Source: Sabellastarte sp. h YS-2021 (taxonomy: Eukaryota > Annelida > Polychaeta > Sabellida > Sabellidae). Taken from it: a stretch of 64,000 nt of DNA. Location of the stretch: assembly GCA_964017235.1 (NCBI GenBank), contig OZ024927.1, positions 27,671,160-27,735,159 of the forward strand, read 5' to 3'. Below the pieces are notes generated by a model. That model searched no databases and had not been told where the DNA came from. It was given only the letters and a program-made list of their open reading frames with translations. The position numbers were made by a program, and so were the translations under genes. Positions 19,875 to 34,800 of the stretch are shown piece after piece. How positions within the stretch are numbered: the first letter of the stretch is position 1; each line of letters begins with the position of its first letter.

Positions 19875-22800
19875 CTACCGAGAAAAGAAACAAGAAAGAA
19901 GATTTAAAACTAGTTTAAATGCACCAAGCTATGACTGTGTCAAAAAACTGACTGTTGAGTAACTGTTCTTACTAATCCAAACAATATGTTGGTCTTGCTC
20001 ACAGAGAAAACAGAAAACATTTCTATTACATGCCAGTTTCAGGCTATATAAAATATATTGACTGTTGTCCTTAAACTTTTGAATAAATAATGGTCCAATA
20101 ATAATCAAATTACATTAATTAGCCACAGACTGGTTATATTGAGCTCAATGGGTTCAAAAAGTCTTTCTTTGTTACAAAAAAGTACAGAAAGCTTCTTGTA
20201 TTTCAATTTGAGGCTGTATTACACATACCGAATGTTGTTAATTTTGCAAATTGGGATTCTTTGCATGACACACAATGTCATGATTTTTGACAACTGAATT
20301 TGTAAACAGTAAACCATAGAAAGGATTTTAAAACAGCATCAGAGATGCCATTACGCAACACGGCAACAGCCTGGGGAAATAGTTTTCAACACCATGAGAT
20401 ATAGAAGCAGTGAAACAGTACAAAGATCAGGATACTTTCAGAGCAGTGCCAGTTACATAAGGGTCCAAACAATGTTTAAGTAGAGAAAATAACCCAACAA
20501 TAAGATGATGACATTCATCAGTAAACTAAAAATTATGACGCTGTAAAATTTAATAACTCGAGAATAGCTGTCAATGGATATAGCACAATTATGTAAAAGT
20601 ACATATAATAATCAGCTGCAGCAATCCATATCTCTTTGTCATAAGAGAAACATATCTCAAATATGGCAGGTGAACACAATTTGGCAGAGCCAAAGTTAAA
20701 GGTCACACCATGATGCACACCTACACTCCCTAACCAATGTCCCTACAAAGTGTCAACCTACTTCTTACGGAATCCAAGAAATTGCCTGGACAAGATTTAA
20801 AAACTCAAGGTCACTATAACAAGGCCAAAGGTCAAATCAAGATCACACCACGATGTTGCATACCCACAACCCACAACCAATGTCCCTACAAAGTATCAAA
20901 CTTCCTACAACTTATGGTTTCCGAGATATAGCCAGGACAAGATTTTATAGGTCAAGGTCACTATGGTAAGGTCAAAGGTTAAATCAAGGTCATGGCATGA
21001 TGTAACACACCTACACCCCTAACCAATGTGCCTACCAAGTATCAGCTTCCTACATCTTACAGTTTCTGAGATCAGCCCGGACAAACTTTTTCCTGCTACC
21101 CATCTGGACAACATGTGTGAAAACAATAAATACAATGACAGCCCTTAAGGGCTGTGGGGGGGTAAAAACTGGCAATGTCAGGACAGGGTTAAACAAGCTG
21201 AACTGTGATGGATCATAGCTCAAAATCATCAGGATTATCAGTACAGTTCAATTCACAGAAGAAAGAGTTAAACAAGAGTTAGTGAGAATTTTTCCTACAA
21301 GAATACAATCAGAAAGGTTTATACTACAGACACTGTACAGGGGTTTAAACCTCCATGAACATGCTGCATTTTGAAATTTCTTTTGGTGTTTTCGGGTTTT
21401 CTGTGTCCAAATAAAGAGAAATTAGAAATATTATGTTTGGATTAGAATAATTTATTAAACAATTAAATCCTGTTAGGACAAATGTCCTGCTATCTAGGAC
21501 CATATTCACAGTAAGAAGATAAATGGAACTTTTATCATAGCTACATGGGATGTTACAATATTTGCTCTTATGGCCTGTACACACTGAACTGATCAAATAC
21601 ATGGTGATCTGACAACGACCTTTAAACTTCTGTGACACACCTTGTTGAAAACCACCAGTGACGACATAATATGAGCCAATACAAAATGATCCATCAGATC
21701 CATCAGATTTGTATGCATCATTAGCCTTTAGACTGAACTACAGTTAAAATTAGTGATGGGAATCGCCTCAAGTTGCATGGTCGATTAATCGTCCATTTTT
21801 CTGAGCGATGATCGAGCCATAATCGAATCCAATGTAGGCTATAGCAGGAAACACATTCCGGGATGAAGTATATGTTGATGCGGTAGGAATAACGTTGTTT
21901 CGACGTTTAGAATCTACCGAAAACGCTCACTTCCTGTAAATATGGCGGCAGATATAAACAAACCAAAAATTCGTGACAAATCTGTTAAATTATTGAGAAA
22001 AAAGCCTAAAATACTTGTAAATAAAGCGTGGATATGTAGACACATCACTAAATATTATGAAATCTTCAAGGATAATGATGAATCGATGTACACTTCTTCC
22101 GGATCGATCATCGCTATTACAGTGAATTTCGACCAACCATTCGATGTCTGTAGACAATCGTTCCACCACTAGTTAAAATGACAAAAATGTCATGTATATA
22201 TTGTCTATTTTTTATTCTCAGTTTAAAGAAGGTTCATATCTAACCATACCAGATCATTTTGATGCACAAGGACATTCATAATAAGATACAGCTCACTACG
22301 TAAACAAAGTCACAATAAGTACAGTCTACAGAACGGTTAACCAGTAAAATGTGACGCATAGTAGTATCTACAGACTTCCACAAATGTGCAAGATGATCTT
22401 GCAAAACATTGTAATACAGTAAATAATACGCTTAATGGCATCTCATTCGACATACTAATTCTCCACACTCTGTGTTAATCATGAATTATTTCATCATAAT
22501 GTCATGCATAAGGTAATGAAGTATACAACAAAATCACCTGCCACACTGAAATCAACAACAGTTTCCATTGATCACTATTCTTGAAAGAAGAATACTTTCC
22601 CTCAAACAGAATGATAATAAATATCCTGTCAACAGTTTGGGAAGGTGTTTTTGCCAGTTTATATCTTATTATAAGACTTGTTTACACACTGATTCCTTAA
22701 AGTATACAAATGCTTGAAAAAAATACAGTTCATATTCAAGGAATTGAACCCAGTAAGACGGTGTTAATTTCTATAGGCATACCATGACCATTAAATTAGT

Positions 22801-25800
22801 AATATTTTATTGCATGCAAGTTTATGAGGCATTTACCCATATTTGTCAGTACAGTACCACTGTGCAACATATAAATTGTGCAAACAAAAGTTATCAAATC
22901 ACTCACCCAACCACCTCTCTGTAACTACAGTGACTACAACCTAAATAATTATGCATTATAAAATAATTACAGATTTCAACACATTGCCCAATGGTAATTA
23001 AAAATGTATGTCTAAACATCTGAAAATCTATTATGTTCCATGCATACACGTATAAGGAACAGTGCTCCAGAAGCTACAACTAAAGCCAGTAAATACGGTG
23101 CAGGGGATGTAACAATGTAACACACATGCCAAACAAAGTGTTACTACCTCATCTTCCTCTGCAAATACAGACCGGATCCAGTAAGCCTTGAAATATCAAT
23201 GTAGAATATAAACAGTAAACAGTTGAACTGTGTATTGTTGATTTATGGTTGATTTCACTGAAATATCAACAGCACTGACATATTAACAACTAGATTGCAC
23301 CAACTCTACGCCAACATATCCCCAAACAGGCCATATCTCTCATGCCAAAGGTGTTGATTGGGAATTTTTTTTAAATTGATGTTAGTTTATTCTCTGTAGC
23401 ACAATTAGTATGAATCATTTTTCATTATTTCAAGTATTTAAATGCTTGTCTCAACTTGGCTGTGCATTCCAAAACAGTTAGTGCCAGAGTTCTGTCTGTT
23501 TGGTACATATCTATTTTTATTCCATTTAATATTTATTAGTGGATAGTTGGAATATAAGAATAAAAGAAAGTAAATAGAAGTTCGAGTCATTCTGCTTTTC
23601 ATCCCCCAAGCAGATATTGAAGCTAAATGGTGCCAGAGAAAATTGACATTTCTTAGAGTACACAGGCCAGGTCAAGTACTGGTAAAAATATCTCCATTTC
23701 TGAATAAGTATTACAGCTAGATATCTTAAATTTTCACGATATTATTTACAAAAAATAGATGAACATCTTATTGTGTGCAAAAGCTCAGTTTTTGTTATGT
23801 TGAAAGTTATGAGCAAGATAAGATAAAAACAAGAAACATTTATATAAACAGATAATCAATCACTCTCAAATTAATCATGCATTGCTTGATTAATCTGAAT
23901 ATCAACTGGGGTCAGAATTTTATGTCCAGTTAATTGATATACAAAATTTGATGAAGCCATGTTACAGTTTCCAAGGAAAAATAGTCCCAATATAAATGGG
24001 TCCCTGTCGTCCTTTTTAAGAGACTTTAAGCCGATTTAAAATTAAAACATCAAACCTATACCGGTGCTATACCGGTCGGCGTGGCAGGTCCCGCCAAATG
24101 ACATAAAAAAGCTGTCTTGTGTTATCCACTGGCAGGACCGCTTTAGTAGTATGCATTCACGAGGTGGCACATCGTACTTCCATCCTGTCTAGACAGCATG
24201 ATATCATAGCATCTTTTTCGTTGTCTTAACCTATTTAGACCCCCTAGTCAGCTGATAGCGGGGTCAGTTGGGAGACCCTTACCTGTCCATTACAATTTTA
24301 CTGCATTAATACTTTTTACCCAATGGTCAAATGCTGAATAACTACTGCTTGGTAGGCTGGTCAGTCACTAGGGACATGAGGTGAACTCAAAAATTAAGGT
24401 CAAAAATGACCCCAACTAGGACTCCAGTGGGTCCTAAAGTTCAGTTACCGGTGGCCTGGTCACCAGCAGAGTACTGATGTTGCCCCCCTTTTTACAGAAA
24501 TGCTCGCAAGTAGGGGAAGAGAAGGTATAAGTTCAGTCCCAGGAAAATAAACCTCCCAAAGGAAGCACGTCAAAGTTTTTTTATGTATATATTTTTTACT
24601 ATATACAAAAATATATACAAATATGTACATACGGTATATACAGATCTCCTCAGTCTTGAGGCTACTGCCTACTGGTGGATCTGCTGAGCAGCCACTACTG
24701 GGCCCAGACAAAAAAGCTCTGAATCAGTCCAAGCAACGTCCTTTAAATAGAATTGTGTGAAGGTGTTGTGTGACTTCAAATATCAGGCCGATAAAAATGT
24801 TCTAAGGAAATTCCTGACTGGAAGGCCTTAAAAGCAGCAAAGGCCCTAACATCATGGGCTTCAACCTGATGTAAGGTGAGGGCCTCCAGATCAGAGAGCT
24901 CATAGCATAGGATCACAGCCTGCTTGATCCATGAGGAGATAGTGGCAGGGAAGATGTCTTTGTTGAAGCCTTTCTTGAAGGAAAGGACCAGCAAATGCCC
25001 TAACATCATGGGCTTTAACCTGATGTAAGGTGAGGGCCTCCTGATCAGAGAGCTCATAGCACAGGATCACAGTCTGCTTGATCCATGAGGATATAGTAGC
25101 AGGGGAGATGTCTTTGTCAAAGCCTTTCTTGAAGGAAATGACCAGCTCCTTGTTCTCTCTGAGGTCTGAGGTCCTGTCCAAATATTTGCACAGGGCTCTG
25201 ACTGGACATAGGGACCTATGACCCTTGAATGACTTGTCCAGACTTGGGGCCAGGGCTAGAATCACCACTGGGGCCAAACTGTCTGGACCCTCTTTAGCCA
25301 GCTGGTTCTTGGACAAAAAGCTGGGTGAGGAATAAAGAGACACCTTGGACCAGTCTGACTGGTGTCTGATATTCTTACTGAGCTAAGCAAGGTTCCAGGA
25401 GGGGATGCCCCTCCGACCCATGGGTCTGTCTCTGTGGAATCTATCAAAGTGACAGGTGAGATTTTCATCTTTGCTGACATTAATGGTCATATTTCCCAGT
25501 TTATCTGTAATGGCTGACCTATAGCCATCAATGGTACTTGGCTGCAGTTTCCTGTCTTGGAACAGATACAGCAGGAAATCTGTTATGGACTTTATAGGGG
25601 GTGCCCTGAAGTCCACCTAATTACTGTGGCACCACTTTGTAAAAATGGTCCACTTTGCCTCACAGACAGATCTGGTTGATCCTCTGTGAGGAGCCTCAAT
25701 TCATGCTGACACTGCCTCAGAGAAGCCCTGGTCCTTGATAGCTGAGGGTCTAGAAACCAGGCGGAAAATTCTGGTTAGACAGATTCCTGTGAAGGATCTG

Positions 25801-28800
25801 ATTGAATGGCTTAGTCAACAGGTTGGGCAGGCACAATGGGATTTGGCTTGAAATGGCCACTAGGTCCCAAAACCAAGGCATGTTGGGCCACCTTGGGGCA
25901 ATCAGAATGATTCTCCTGCACAGGTATTCCTGCTACTTCTCCACCACTTTGCCAAAGATGGCAAGGCATAAAGGTCCAAATCCTCCCAAGGCAGGCTGAG
26001 TGCATCCACCGCCCATGCCGCGGGGGTCTGGCACTGGCAATACAAACTGAGGCAGTTTGTTGCCGAACCTGGTTGGAAACAGGTCCACTCAAGGCTGGTC
26101 CCACTGGGAGCATATTGACTCAAAGACCTCTGGAAGGAGGGCCATTCTGTCCGGATGGTCAGGCCCAGTCTGGATAACCTGTCTGCTATCACTTTCAGCC
26201 AGCCTGGAATGTGTCAGGCTTTGAGAGTCACCTGATTCCCGCATCACCAGGTCAGGATTCTCCAAAGTAGGGCACACAGGGGGCCTGACTTCATCCCCCC
26301 CTCCTTGTTTATATAGGCAACCACTGTGGTGTTGTCTGTAGCTATGAGAACTACTAGTATATTGTTCAAGCAGAGGTCTTCAGCTCCAGATAATTTATGT
26401 GTGACTTGCTTTCTGGAAGGGACCAGGTTCCCCATGCAGTGTGTTCCCCTAAGTGAGCGCCCCACCCTTCTTTTGATGTGTCTGTAAAGATTTGCAGAGC
26501 ATGCTTTAGTGGGTATAATGGTTGACCTTGAAGCACTTGTCTTCCTGCAGCCACCACTTTAGATGGGGTGGACCTATCTGAAAATGGGGATCACCTTTTC
26601 TAGTGATTCTGAAACCCTCCAGTTGTTTTTCAAGTGCCACTGTTATTATGGGCCTCATATGGAGTCGACCTTGGTGGACTTGCTTCTCTGTGGCTGTCAG
26701 TAACCCTACCAGGGACATCAGATGCCGGACCGTACAGGTGAGTCCGGAGAGAAGTTTCTTGATTTTTGCATTTAGGGTCTGCCTACGCTATAGGGTGGGT
26801 CTGACCTTTCCCTCTTTCAAGTTGAACTGGTAGCCTATGAATTCAAAAACTTGCTCGGGGTCCAGGTCCGATTTTTACATGTTGACCAACGAACACAACT
26901 CCTGATAAATGTCTAATTGAGTCTGTGCATGCTGGAGACAGGTTTGGTGGGATCTGGCTCTGACCAACCAGTCGTCTAGGTACTGGTGGATTCTTATACC
27001 CTTTTATAAGGCAATCAGTTTCACCTCCTTCACCACTACCATGACCCCCATTGGTGATGTGGACAGACCAAATGGCAGGGGTTTGAATCAGTAGGACTGA
27101 TGCTGGACATGAAAACACATGTACTTCCTGGACTGACTTTGAATCGGTATTTGGAAGTATGCGTCTTTGAAGTCAATGGAGGTATCCATTTTCAATTTTC
27201 TCTGTTTTTTTCAGAAATCGGCTCAGGCTACTGAGAATAGGTTTCCACTGGTTTGGGGGTTTTGGAAACAGGAAAAGTCTGTTGTAAAACCCTAGAGATC
27301 TCTGAGTTGTGACCAGTTCTACTGCATCTTTGGTCATAAGTACATGTAATGCCTCCATCAGGTAGAGGTTCCTGTGGAGATTTACATAGCCACTTATGAT
27401 GGTGGGTGACCTTTTCAGATTTGGCCGGAACCGGAAGGGAAGAGTGTCACCTTCCTTGAGGATTGGTATGACTTTCGGACTGGCCCCCAGGGCTACCCAT
27501 TTTTCCCAAAATTGGTGCAATCTAGCCACTACAGGTAGATCTATAGTAACAAATGGGACATTGGTGACATTTTGGACAAAACTCAAATGACCTACACAGG
27601 AAACATCTTTCACATATTTTATTTCTGTGTGCTGAATGATGGTGCTGATGGTAGTGAATGTTTGGCAACCATGCTGAAGCAACTGTTCAGTTTAGCTGGA
27701 TCACTTGACCAGGAAAACACCTTGGATCTCGAAAAGTCCTTTTCTGTGTACATGCCGTACCACTTCAGTGTCTTTGGTGTTTTCACAAACTAGTCCTTTA
27801 GTAGGCCAGAGGTCTCAGAGCTGCATGATGGGTAGCCTTCAGTGATGGTAACATTCAACTTCTCCATCTTCTTACAAAGCCATTCATCTGATGGCAGCTT
27901 GACGGAGACTTTGCCGGTCAGGACTCCTGGTACCAGCAAATGGGTTGTTGTCTGGTGATGAAGATGAAGAGTCAAATTCCAGCATCAGGTGCCACCCCAA
28001 GAAAGACTGCACCCCTCTTATAGTCACCCGGTAATTAGCTTCCTCACTAAGTTCTTGGTCCAGATCTTCTTCTTTAACACAGTCCAGGTCTGAAAGCTCG
28101 CCCTCCTCTTCCAAGATACAAAGAGGGGAGCTTGGCTCAATGTAATGTTTACCATCAGAGTTCACATCTGAGTCAACAGAGACACCGGTAGCAGCAACTG
28201 GAAGCGGGGAATTCATACTGGTGAAGGACTGTTCTACCGCTCCGGTGGTCTATATTTCTTCAACACTGGCACTGGTAGCCTTGGGGTGGGCCACAGGTCT
28301 AGTAACTGGAGCCTCAACAGGCTGGATGGCAACCTTCACACTGAGAGACTCAACAGGCTGGGTGGCAGTTCTCATTATCACACCGGGATCTTCAACAGGC
28401 TGGGTGACCGTAAGCTGGCAGCATCACCAGTAGCCTGAACAGGACTGGTATCGGCAGTTGGCAACACTTTCTTACTGGGTGACCAGACCTGTAGTCTTCT
28501 TACTGGTACTGGCTACATTCTTCTCAGGTTCAAAGGGCTTCTCACTGATGACCACTGTACTAGTCTTCTGGAACGGCTCAATCAGCATGGAAAATGACTT
28601 GGCCAGGATCATAGCTTTAAGATGAGCAAATCTCTGCGACCACTTTTTATCTAAGTTCTCCAGGTCATCAGATTTAGCAGATTTGCTGGTTTTCTTCTTG
28701 CTAGCTTTGGGAGTATCTTCAGAGTTTGCTTTCTTCTTCTTGCTAGCAGGGGTCTGTCACCCTCTACCCTCCCTAGGAGCTTGCAGTCCACAGGATCGAC

Positions 28801-31800
28801 AAGGGTGGGGGTAACAGTCTTCTTACTGCATTCCTTTGGTGCCTTGTACGTGTGTGTGGCCAATTGCTGCTTCTGTTCAACAGTAAACAATTTGCAAATA
28901 TCACAGTCTTTCTTGAGGTCCCACATATCTTCACCAACACCCTTATCACGACAACATGTACACTTAAGATGGCCATCAAAAATGGCCACAAGATAGCTGC
29001 AAATACCACATTTCTGTCCAGGAGAGGCCATGATTTTCTAGTAACACAATATATAACTTATAGATAAATTAAAGTTCAAAATTCACAAATATCTTCACCT
29101 TTCTTCAAACTTTGAGAGCTCTTCAAAAACACGTCTGTGCACTACATGCGCCAAACAAAAAAGATGCAATGACGTCACGCTGTCTAGACAGGAAGGAAGT
29201 ACAATGTGCCACCTAGTGAATGTACACTACTAACCGGTCCTGGCGGTGGATAACACAGGACGGCTTTTTCTGTTGTTTGGTGGGACCGGTAAAGCCCACT
29301 GCTACAGCATTTGTCCATTGGGTAAGAAGTATTAACGCAATAAAAACATGTCTGCGCCAAACGAAAAAGATGCAATGACGTCATGCTGTCTCAGAGTTCA
29401 TTTTACTACGCGTTTCCGCGTCTTTTGTCGCTATACTGGGGCGAAAAGACGCGTACACGTTACGGTCCCGAGTCGCGGTGACGCATAGATCTTGCATTAT
29501 CGCCCGCGTTTTTGCTGTAAATATTGGAGAAATTAGACGAATTTTGTTTAGAAATCAAGTAGAAAGACACATATATTGTCTTTTTAACCCCATCCCTCCA
29601 TGTTTCCTTGGTTCTAAATGCCTTAATTTGATTGGTTGAGTGGAAACGGCACTGTCCAATCATACTTCGTTTAACAAAAATTCTGTATTTATCAATGGAA
29701 AACATGTTTATAGTAAGTGATTTAAACTCACCAGTGGATGTAAATTTGCCACTTTTTTCATAGTTTTGTTAAATATATATATAGAAATAAATATCTATTG
29801 CACAACAAGATTTTATTATCCAGTTTTTAATATTTTTTTCTTTTTTACAGTACATTTTTACATAATGCACTCTTACAAGTGACTTCAAAGACAGTTGTTA
29901 ACAAGTACAACAACAAACATTTTAAACTACTGTGGCACAAACTTTTGAAAAGTTGCATCTATGTTAATAACAATTTTCAGCTGGAAAAGATGTTATAAAT
30001 AATAATTTAACTTAAATTTTACATGGTATGTTATTACCTTAAAACCAGGTTTTTTTTTCAAAAAGTGGCGAATTTATATCCATTTACATAAATAATGGAG
30101 TTTTTTGTATGAAATAAAAACAACTCCCTGAGTGAACCTGTGTCAAGGTGAGTTAATTTTTTTCTAGTTTTAGGTAGTGCAGGGTTGGTCCATATTTATT
30201 GAAACAATTTTTCTTCTCTCCTATTTAAGTCAATTTGCTCAAATGTAAGGTTAATTTTTGTCATTTGACTCATAGCATTTACTAAATGTCCCACCAAAAT
30301 TTAGCAAAGGAGTCATTTGACTCAAGTAGCTCCAACTCTAGAATGAACACTGCTGTCTAGACAGGAAGGAAGTACGATGTGCCACCTAGCGAATGTACAC
30401 TACTAAACCGGTCCTGCCGGTGGATAACAAAGGACGGCTTTTTCTGTTGTTTGGTGGGACCGGTAGGGCCCACTGCTATAGCATTTGTCCATTGGGTAAG
30501 AAGTATTAACGCAATAAAAATTCTGATTCTCAGGGTGACCCCACTGAAAACATGCATAGATCAGTTGGGCTGGAAATTAAAAAAAATATGTCAGCTCATA
30601 GTTTGTTATTTTTGCTTATTGTGTATGAAGTAGCTGCTATTATACTTTATAATAATAATGGCTAGTTCTTTTATAGTACAATTCTCGTTGCTGATTAGCT
30701 AATCACTGCGCTACTCCAATAAAAGAGCACTCTTAAACAGAAAGGTTTTAAGTCTTTTCTTGAAGTCATTTAAATCCAATTCGATGTTGATGACATCATC
30801 AGGTAGGCTATTCCAATAGCGAGGTGTACCAACAGGGAAAGATTAGTATCCCTTACTTTTCAGTTCCCATCAATGCTCTTTTAGTATGTACATTTTGTCA
30901 CCCAAAATACATTTTGTCACCAGAATGTAATGGTCTTGGTAGTTGGTTTATGGAAAACAAGGACTGAAAGTACTTGGGGGGGGGGCATCATCCTTTAATG
31001 CCTTGAACACAACAAGGTTCAGTTTGAAGAAAATGTCTTAACAGGTAGGTAGTACAGTTTCATCAGACAAGATATTACAGAGTCAAACTTCTTCAAATTC
31101 AAGACAATCCTAGCAGCAGCATTTTGTACACATTGTAACTTTGTGATAAAAACTTGTAGGATGTCGATGTGGAGAGTCTCAGTTGCAGTAATCCAATTTC
31201 GCAGAGATAACTGAATGCACAATGGTTTTAGCCGATGATGTGGCCAAGTATGGCCTAACTGTATGAATATTCCTCAGATAATGATAGCAGGAGTTGCAGA
31301 TGTATGTTATATGATTATTTAATGTAAGCTCCTCATCAATGATAACACGAAGGTTTTTAACACAGGGACTAGCTGGTATAATTGTTCCACTTACACTGAG
31401 AGAATAAAACAACACTTTTGCACGCTGTTGAGATGTTCTAGCTCTCAGGAATTCAATCTTTGTTCAGTTTTAACTTGTTCCTGTTGATCCAGTCACTTAT
31501 CTCAGCTACACAATTTTGAAGCTTTATTACAGCAATCAACTTTGTCCACACTATACAATTGAGCAAATGGAACTCATAAATAGTGTACAGAATTAACATA
31601 TAAAAGTGCAGAACTAGCACTTTTGGAGAATATTAGTATACAGGTGAAACTACATTAAAGTCATTAATTAAGGCAAAACAACTTAAAATAATAAACTATA
31701 TTCCATAATTCTATATAGTACAACTGGGTACGACATACTTTGAACTGCTGACTAATTACTGTGCATTTTGTTACCAAAATGGTACAAAAAAAATATGACA

Positions 31801-34800
31801 TTGACCTGTAGTAAACAATATTCAGGAAATGCATATTTCAAGATTGTTAAAACCAAGATTAATATGGCTTTTAACAGCAAATCTCCTAATAGTATTGAAT
31901 ACATGACTTGTGGATACAAAGAAGATATGCTACAGAAAATAAAATTACCCAGTAATTGGTATATATGTAGAGAAATACAGTAAGAAAGATAATGCTTTTC
32001 TAGAAAATTTTTGAAATACACTCCTTCTTCCTTACCTATCTTATTTAAATATTAATTAAGTAGGTTTTATATTTATAATCTCAAAAATACAGATATAGAC
32101 AAAAAACAGCTTAAGAAAGATTTTTTTTTTATCTAGTGTTTCCAATGTTGACTTTTTTTGCTATTACCCACAAGTCTACAGAAAAGACAAGTCTTTCCTA
32201 TTTTGTATGGTCTGTTAATGTAATTGTTATGTTACCCAGTGTTAATGCACTTGATCATAGCCCTTTCTTGTATCAGTGGCTGATCAAGAAAAGAATTATC
32301 AGAAAATACACATATGTAATGGCAATATTTCATTTTTTTTCTTTTCCTCTGAATAAACACTTGATATATTCATGATCAATAATTCAATATTAGTCTTCTT
32401 TCTTCTTGTATCAGTGGCTGATCAAGAAAAGAATTATCAGAAAATACACATATGTAATGGCAATATTTCATTTTTTTTCTTTTCCTCTGAATAAACACTT
32501 GATATATTCATGATCAATAATTCAATATTAGTCTTCTTTCTAATCAAGCTAACAAATAAAAGAATTTTTTTATCTTACTCTTCGTATAATTACTCAAAAA
32601 GAGATTCCTATTTCATGCCCTGTCAATCTGAATACCCATGTGATATATTTGGCGCATTTGCCAGAAATTAGAAATTTCAGTTTGTAGGCTTAATTTACCT
32701 GTCAAATATCCAGACATATACAATCCCAATTTGGAATAGTCAGAAAAAAAAATGTCATCAAAAGGTTTTGTTTAGAATAATCACACTTTCCTTCTTATTT
32801 AAGGCCTAACGAGAATGTTAGCAAAAGGTGTGCCTAGAATAATTATACATTCCACTTTATGGAGTTTGTGATCTCAAGGCGTGCATTGTAATAATTAATC
32901 ACACAGACAAACTTAATCATATTTACCTCTTGACAAGAAGAAGGCATTGTAAACATTTTCTGAAATTCTTACAAATTCTGGTACTTTACTATAACTTCTG
33001 AAACTCAAATACATTGTGGCTTTCGCATATTAATAGATTTTCCACACACTAAGCCAATATCGCTTAAAACATGGTCCCATTTGTTAATTTTTCATCTTCC
33101 TTTGCCACATTTACAAGTTCAAACAGTTTTGCCTTTAATTGTCTATAATGCCTTTCTTTGGGTTGTGGCTCACTTCCTGTACCAACACTATATCTCGTAC
33201 ATTCACTCAGCTTCAAAATGCCGTTTTACACCATGAAATATTTATCATGACTATGGCTCTATATTTCAACATCTCTCCTATTTGTTTTCACAAATTTTTA
33301 TGTATAGGTTAATGGCAAAGTAAGTGTCCAATATTGTAAAATAATGAACTGTTTAGGAGGTCCCAAAGGAACCCAGTCAACAGTTCATTATTTTCCAATA
33401 TTGGACACTTACAAGGCTATTAACCTATTTAAATTACACCTCTTCCTTAATTTATAATTTTAAAGATGTTGTTTAACATCATTACTTTTCATTTCTGTAT
33501 TCCTGGTGTGTATTTTTTCGGTTTCATGATCATTTTAGTTGAAATAAATGTGAAAGGGTTTCTTTGGAAATGTGCTAAAAAGACTTCTATATATGGTCAA
33601 AATCACAAAGTGGCCAATAGTGAAAGATATATTGGACACTTTTAACAAAAGAAAAACTTGCAGGTGTAATTTAAATTTAAATACTCCCCCTTTCTCATTC
33701 TCTCACTACTTCAATGTCTGTTCATACATCATTATGGTCCTACTGCTAGGGTCCAGTACTTTGTATGCTTATCATTGCAATGGTGTGCTTAACTTTAAGC
33801 ATACCTGAGCAATAATATAAAGACGGAAATGCTTTTTGTGAGATGTTTTGAAGTGAATGCTCTCCATTTTTACCAATATGAAGTAAAAATGAGAGACAAT
33901 CCAACATATATAGGTCTTTAGGCATATCCTCCTTAGCTCACTTTCTTTTATGGCTTCTCTGTGGTGCCGACCTGTTTTTGTCCCTGGACTTTGAATTTGC
34001 ATATTGCTATTGTCTCGTTGCGCCTTAGAGTCCACTACTCATTGGGGATTAAGCGCTATAAAAGTCGAATTAGAATTTAACTGTTTTGATGAAATATTGA
34101 CATTAGAAAGCCAAATATAATGCTGCTTCAAATAATCAGTTCTCAGATATTCTTTGCGGATTTCTTTTCTTTCTATCAGAACAAAATGAAGAGTGGAATC
34201 CTAATTAATCATTCGCATTACACCCACATGGGCTCTGTTGCCATGTTTACAGTGAATGGCTCACTGTATATCATCTTATACTTCACTGTATATCATCTTA
34301 TACTTCTCTTATATTTAAGTACTGACCTCCTCTTTCTTCTCTGTCAATTTTCTACCTTTATGTATTCACATTTTCAATATACATAGTAGAGTAAGAAATC
34401 TAAAATTCGCCACGAATCTAAAATTCGCCACCTCTAAAACCTTAGTTAATTTTATGAGGAAAATGATGTTTTTGTCTCAAAATTGGTATTTCTCAGTTCA
34501 AAAAGCCTTAATGTACTATACACTCAACAAATCTCACCACAATTCATTTATTTTATTAGCATTTTCACATGTGGCGAATTTCAGATATGTGGCGAATTAT
34601 AGATTTCTTACTCTACATACAAACATATCTCCATACATTTAACTGACCTCTTTCTTTTTCCTCTCCTCGTCTCTCCGTTTCTGTTCGAAAGCCTTTGCTT
34701 TTTCCCTGGCCTTGTCTCTGTCTGTGAGCGAGGGGTCACTGTTCTTCCTCTCTCTGGATGGTGCAGGAGAGGAGCTCACCGAGCTGTTGAGGTGGTGTGG

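Larger units (their letters stand above)
29342..30524 (-). repeat. Second DIRS terminal repeat, split by an insertion
   Basis: The start of another terminal repeat (29342-29391: ATGTCTGCGCCAAACGAAAA onward) and its continuation (30351-30524: AGACAGGAAGGAAGTACGAT to ATTAACGCAATAAAA) match 29130-29337 in the same orientation. Element B is thus followed directly by an extra terminal repeat, either a tandem end duplication or the remnant of a neighbouring copy. Confidence 0.8.
19875..34647 (-). other. LCA5 intron 5 (14.8 kb, repeat-filled)
   Basis: The intron is defined by GT at 34647 and AG at 19875. It holds an AGGTCA-family repeat, a hAT-type MITE, a sense-oriented DIRS element with an extra terminal repeat, a LINE relic, a foldback repeat and a TA-site MITE. 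The remaining stretches 19.9-20.3, 21.2-21.7, 22.2-24.05, 31.55-33.3 and 33.43-34.38 kb show no coding signal. Confidence 0.8.

Noticed and set aside
19333-19962. 209-codon antisense Ser/Leu-rich frame opposite LCA5 exon 6
   Set aside because: It is the complement of the Glu/Arg-rich coding tract. Open antisense frames are expected from purine-rich DNA, and the sense strand matches lebercilin.
21942-22172. Host micro-gene in the 421-bp hAT-type element
   Set aside because: The frame lies wholly within the element, uses its end as coding sequence and has no recognisable domain.
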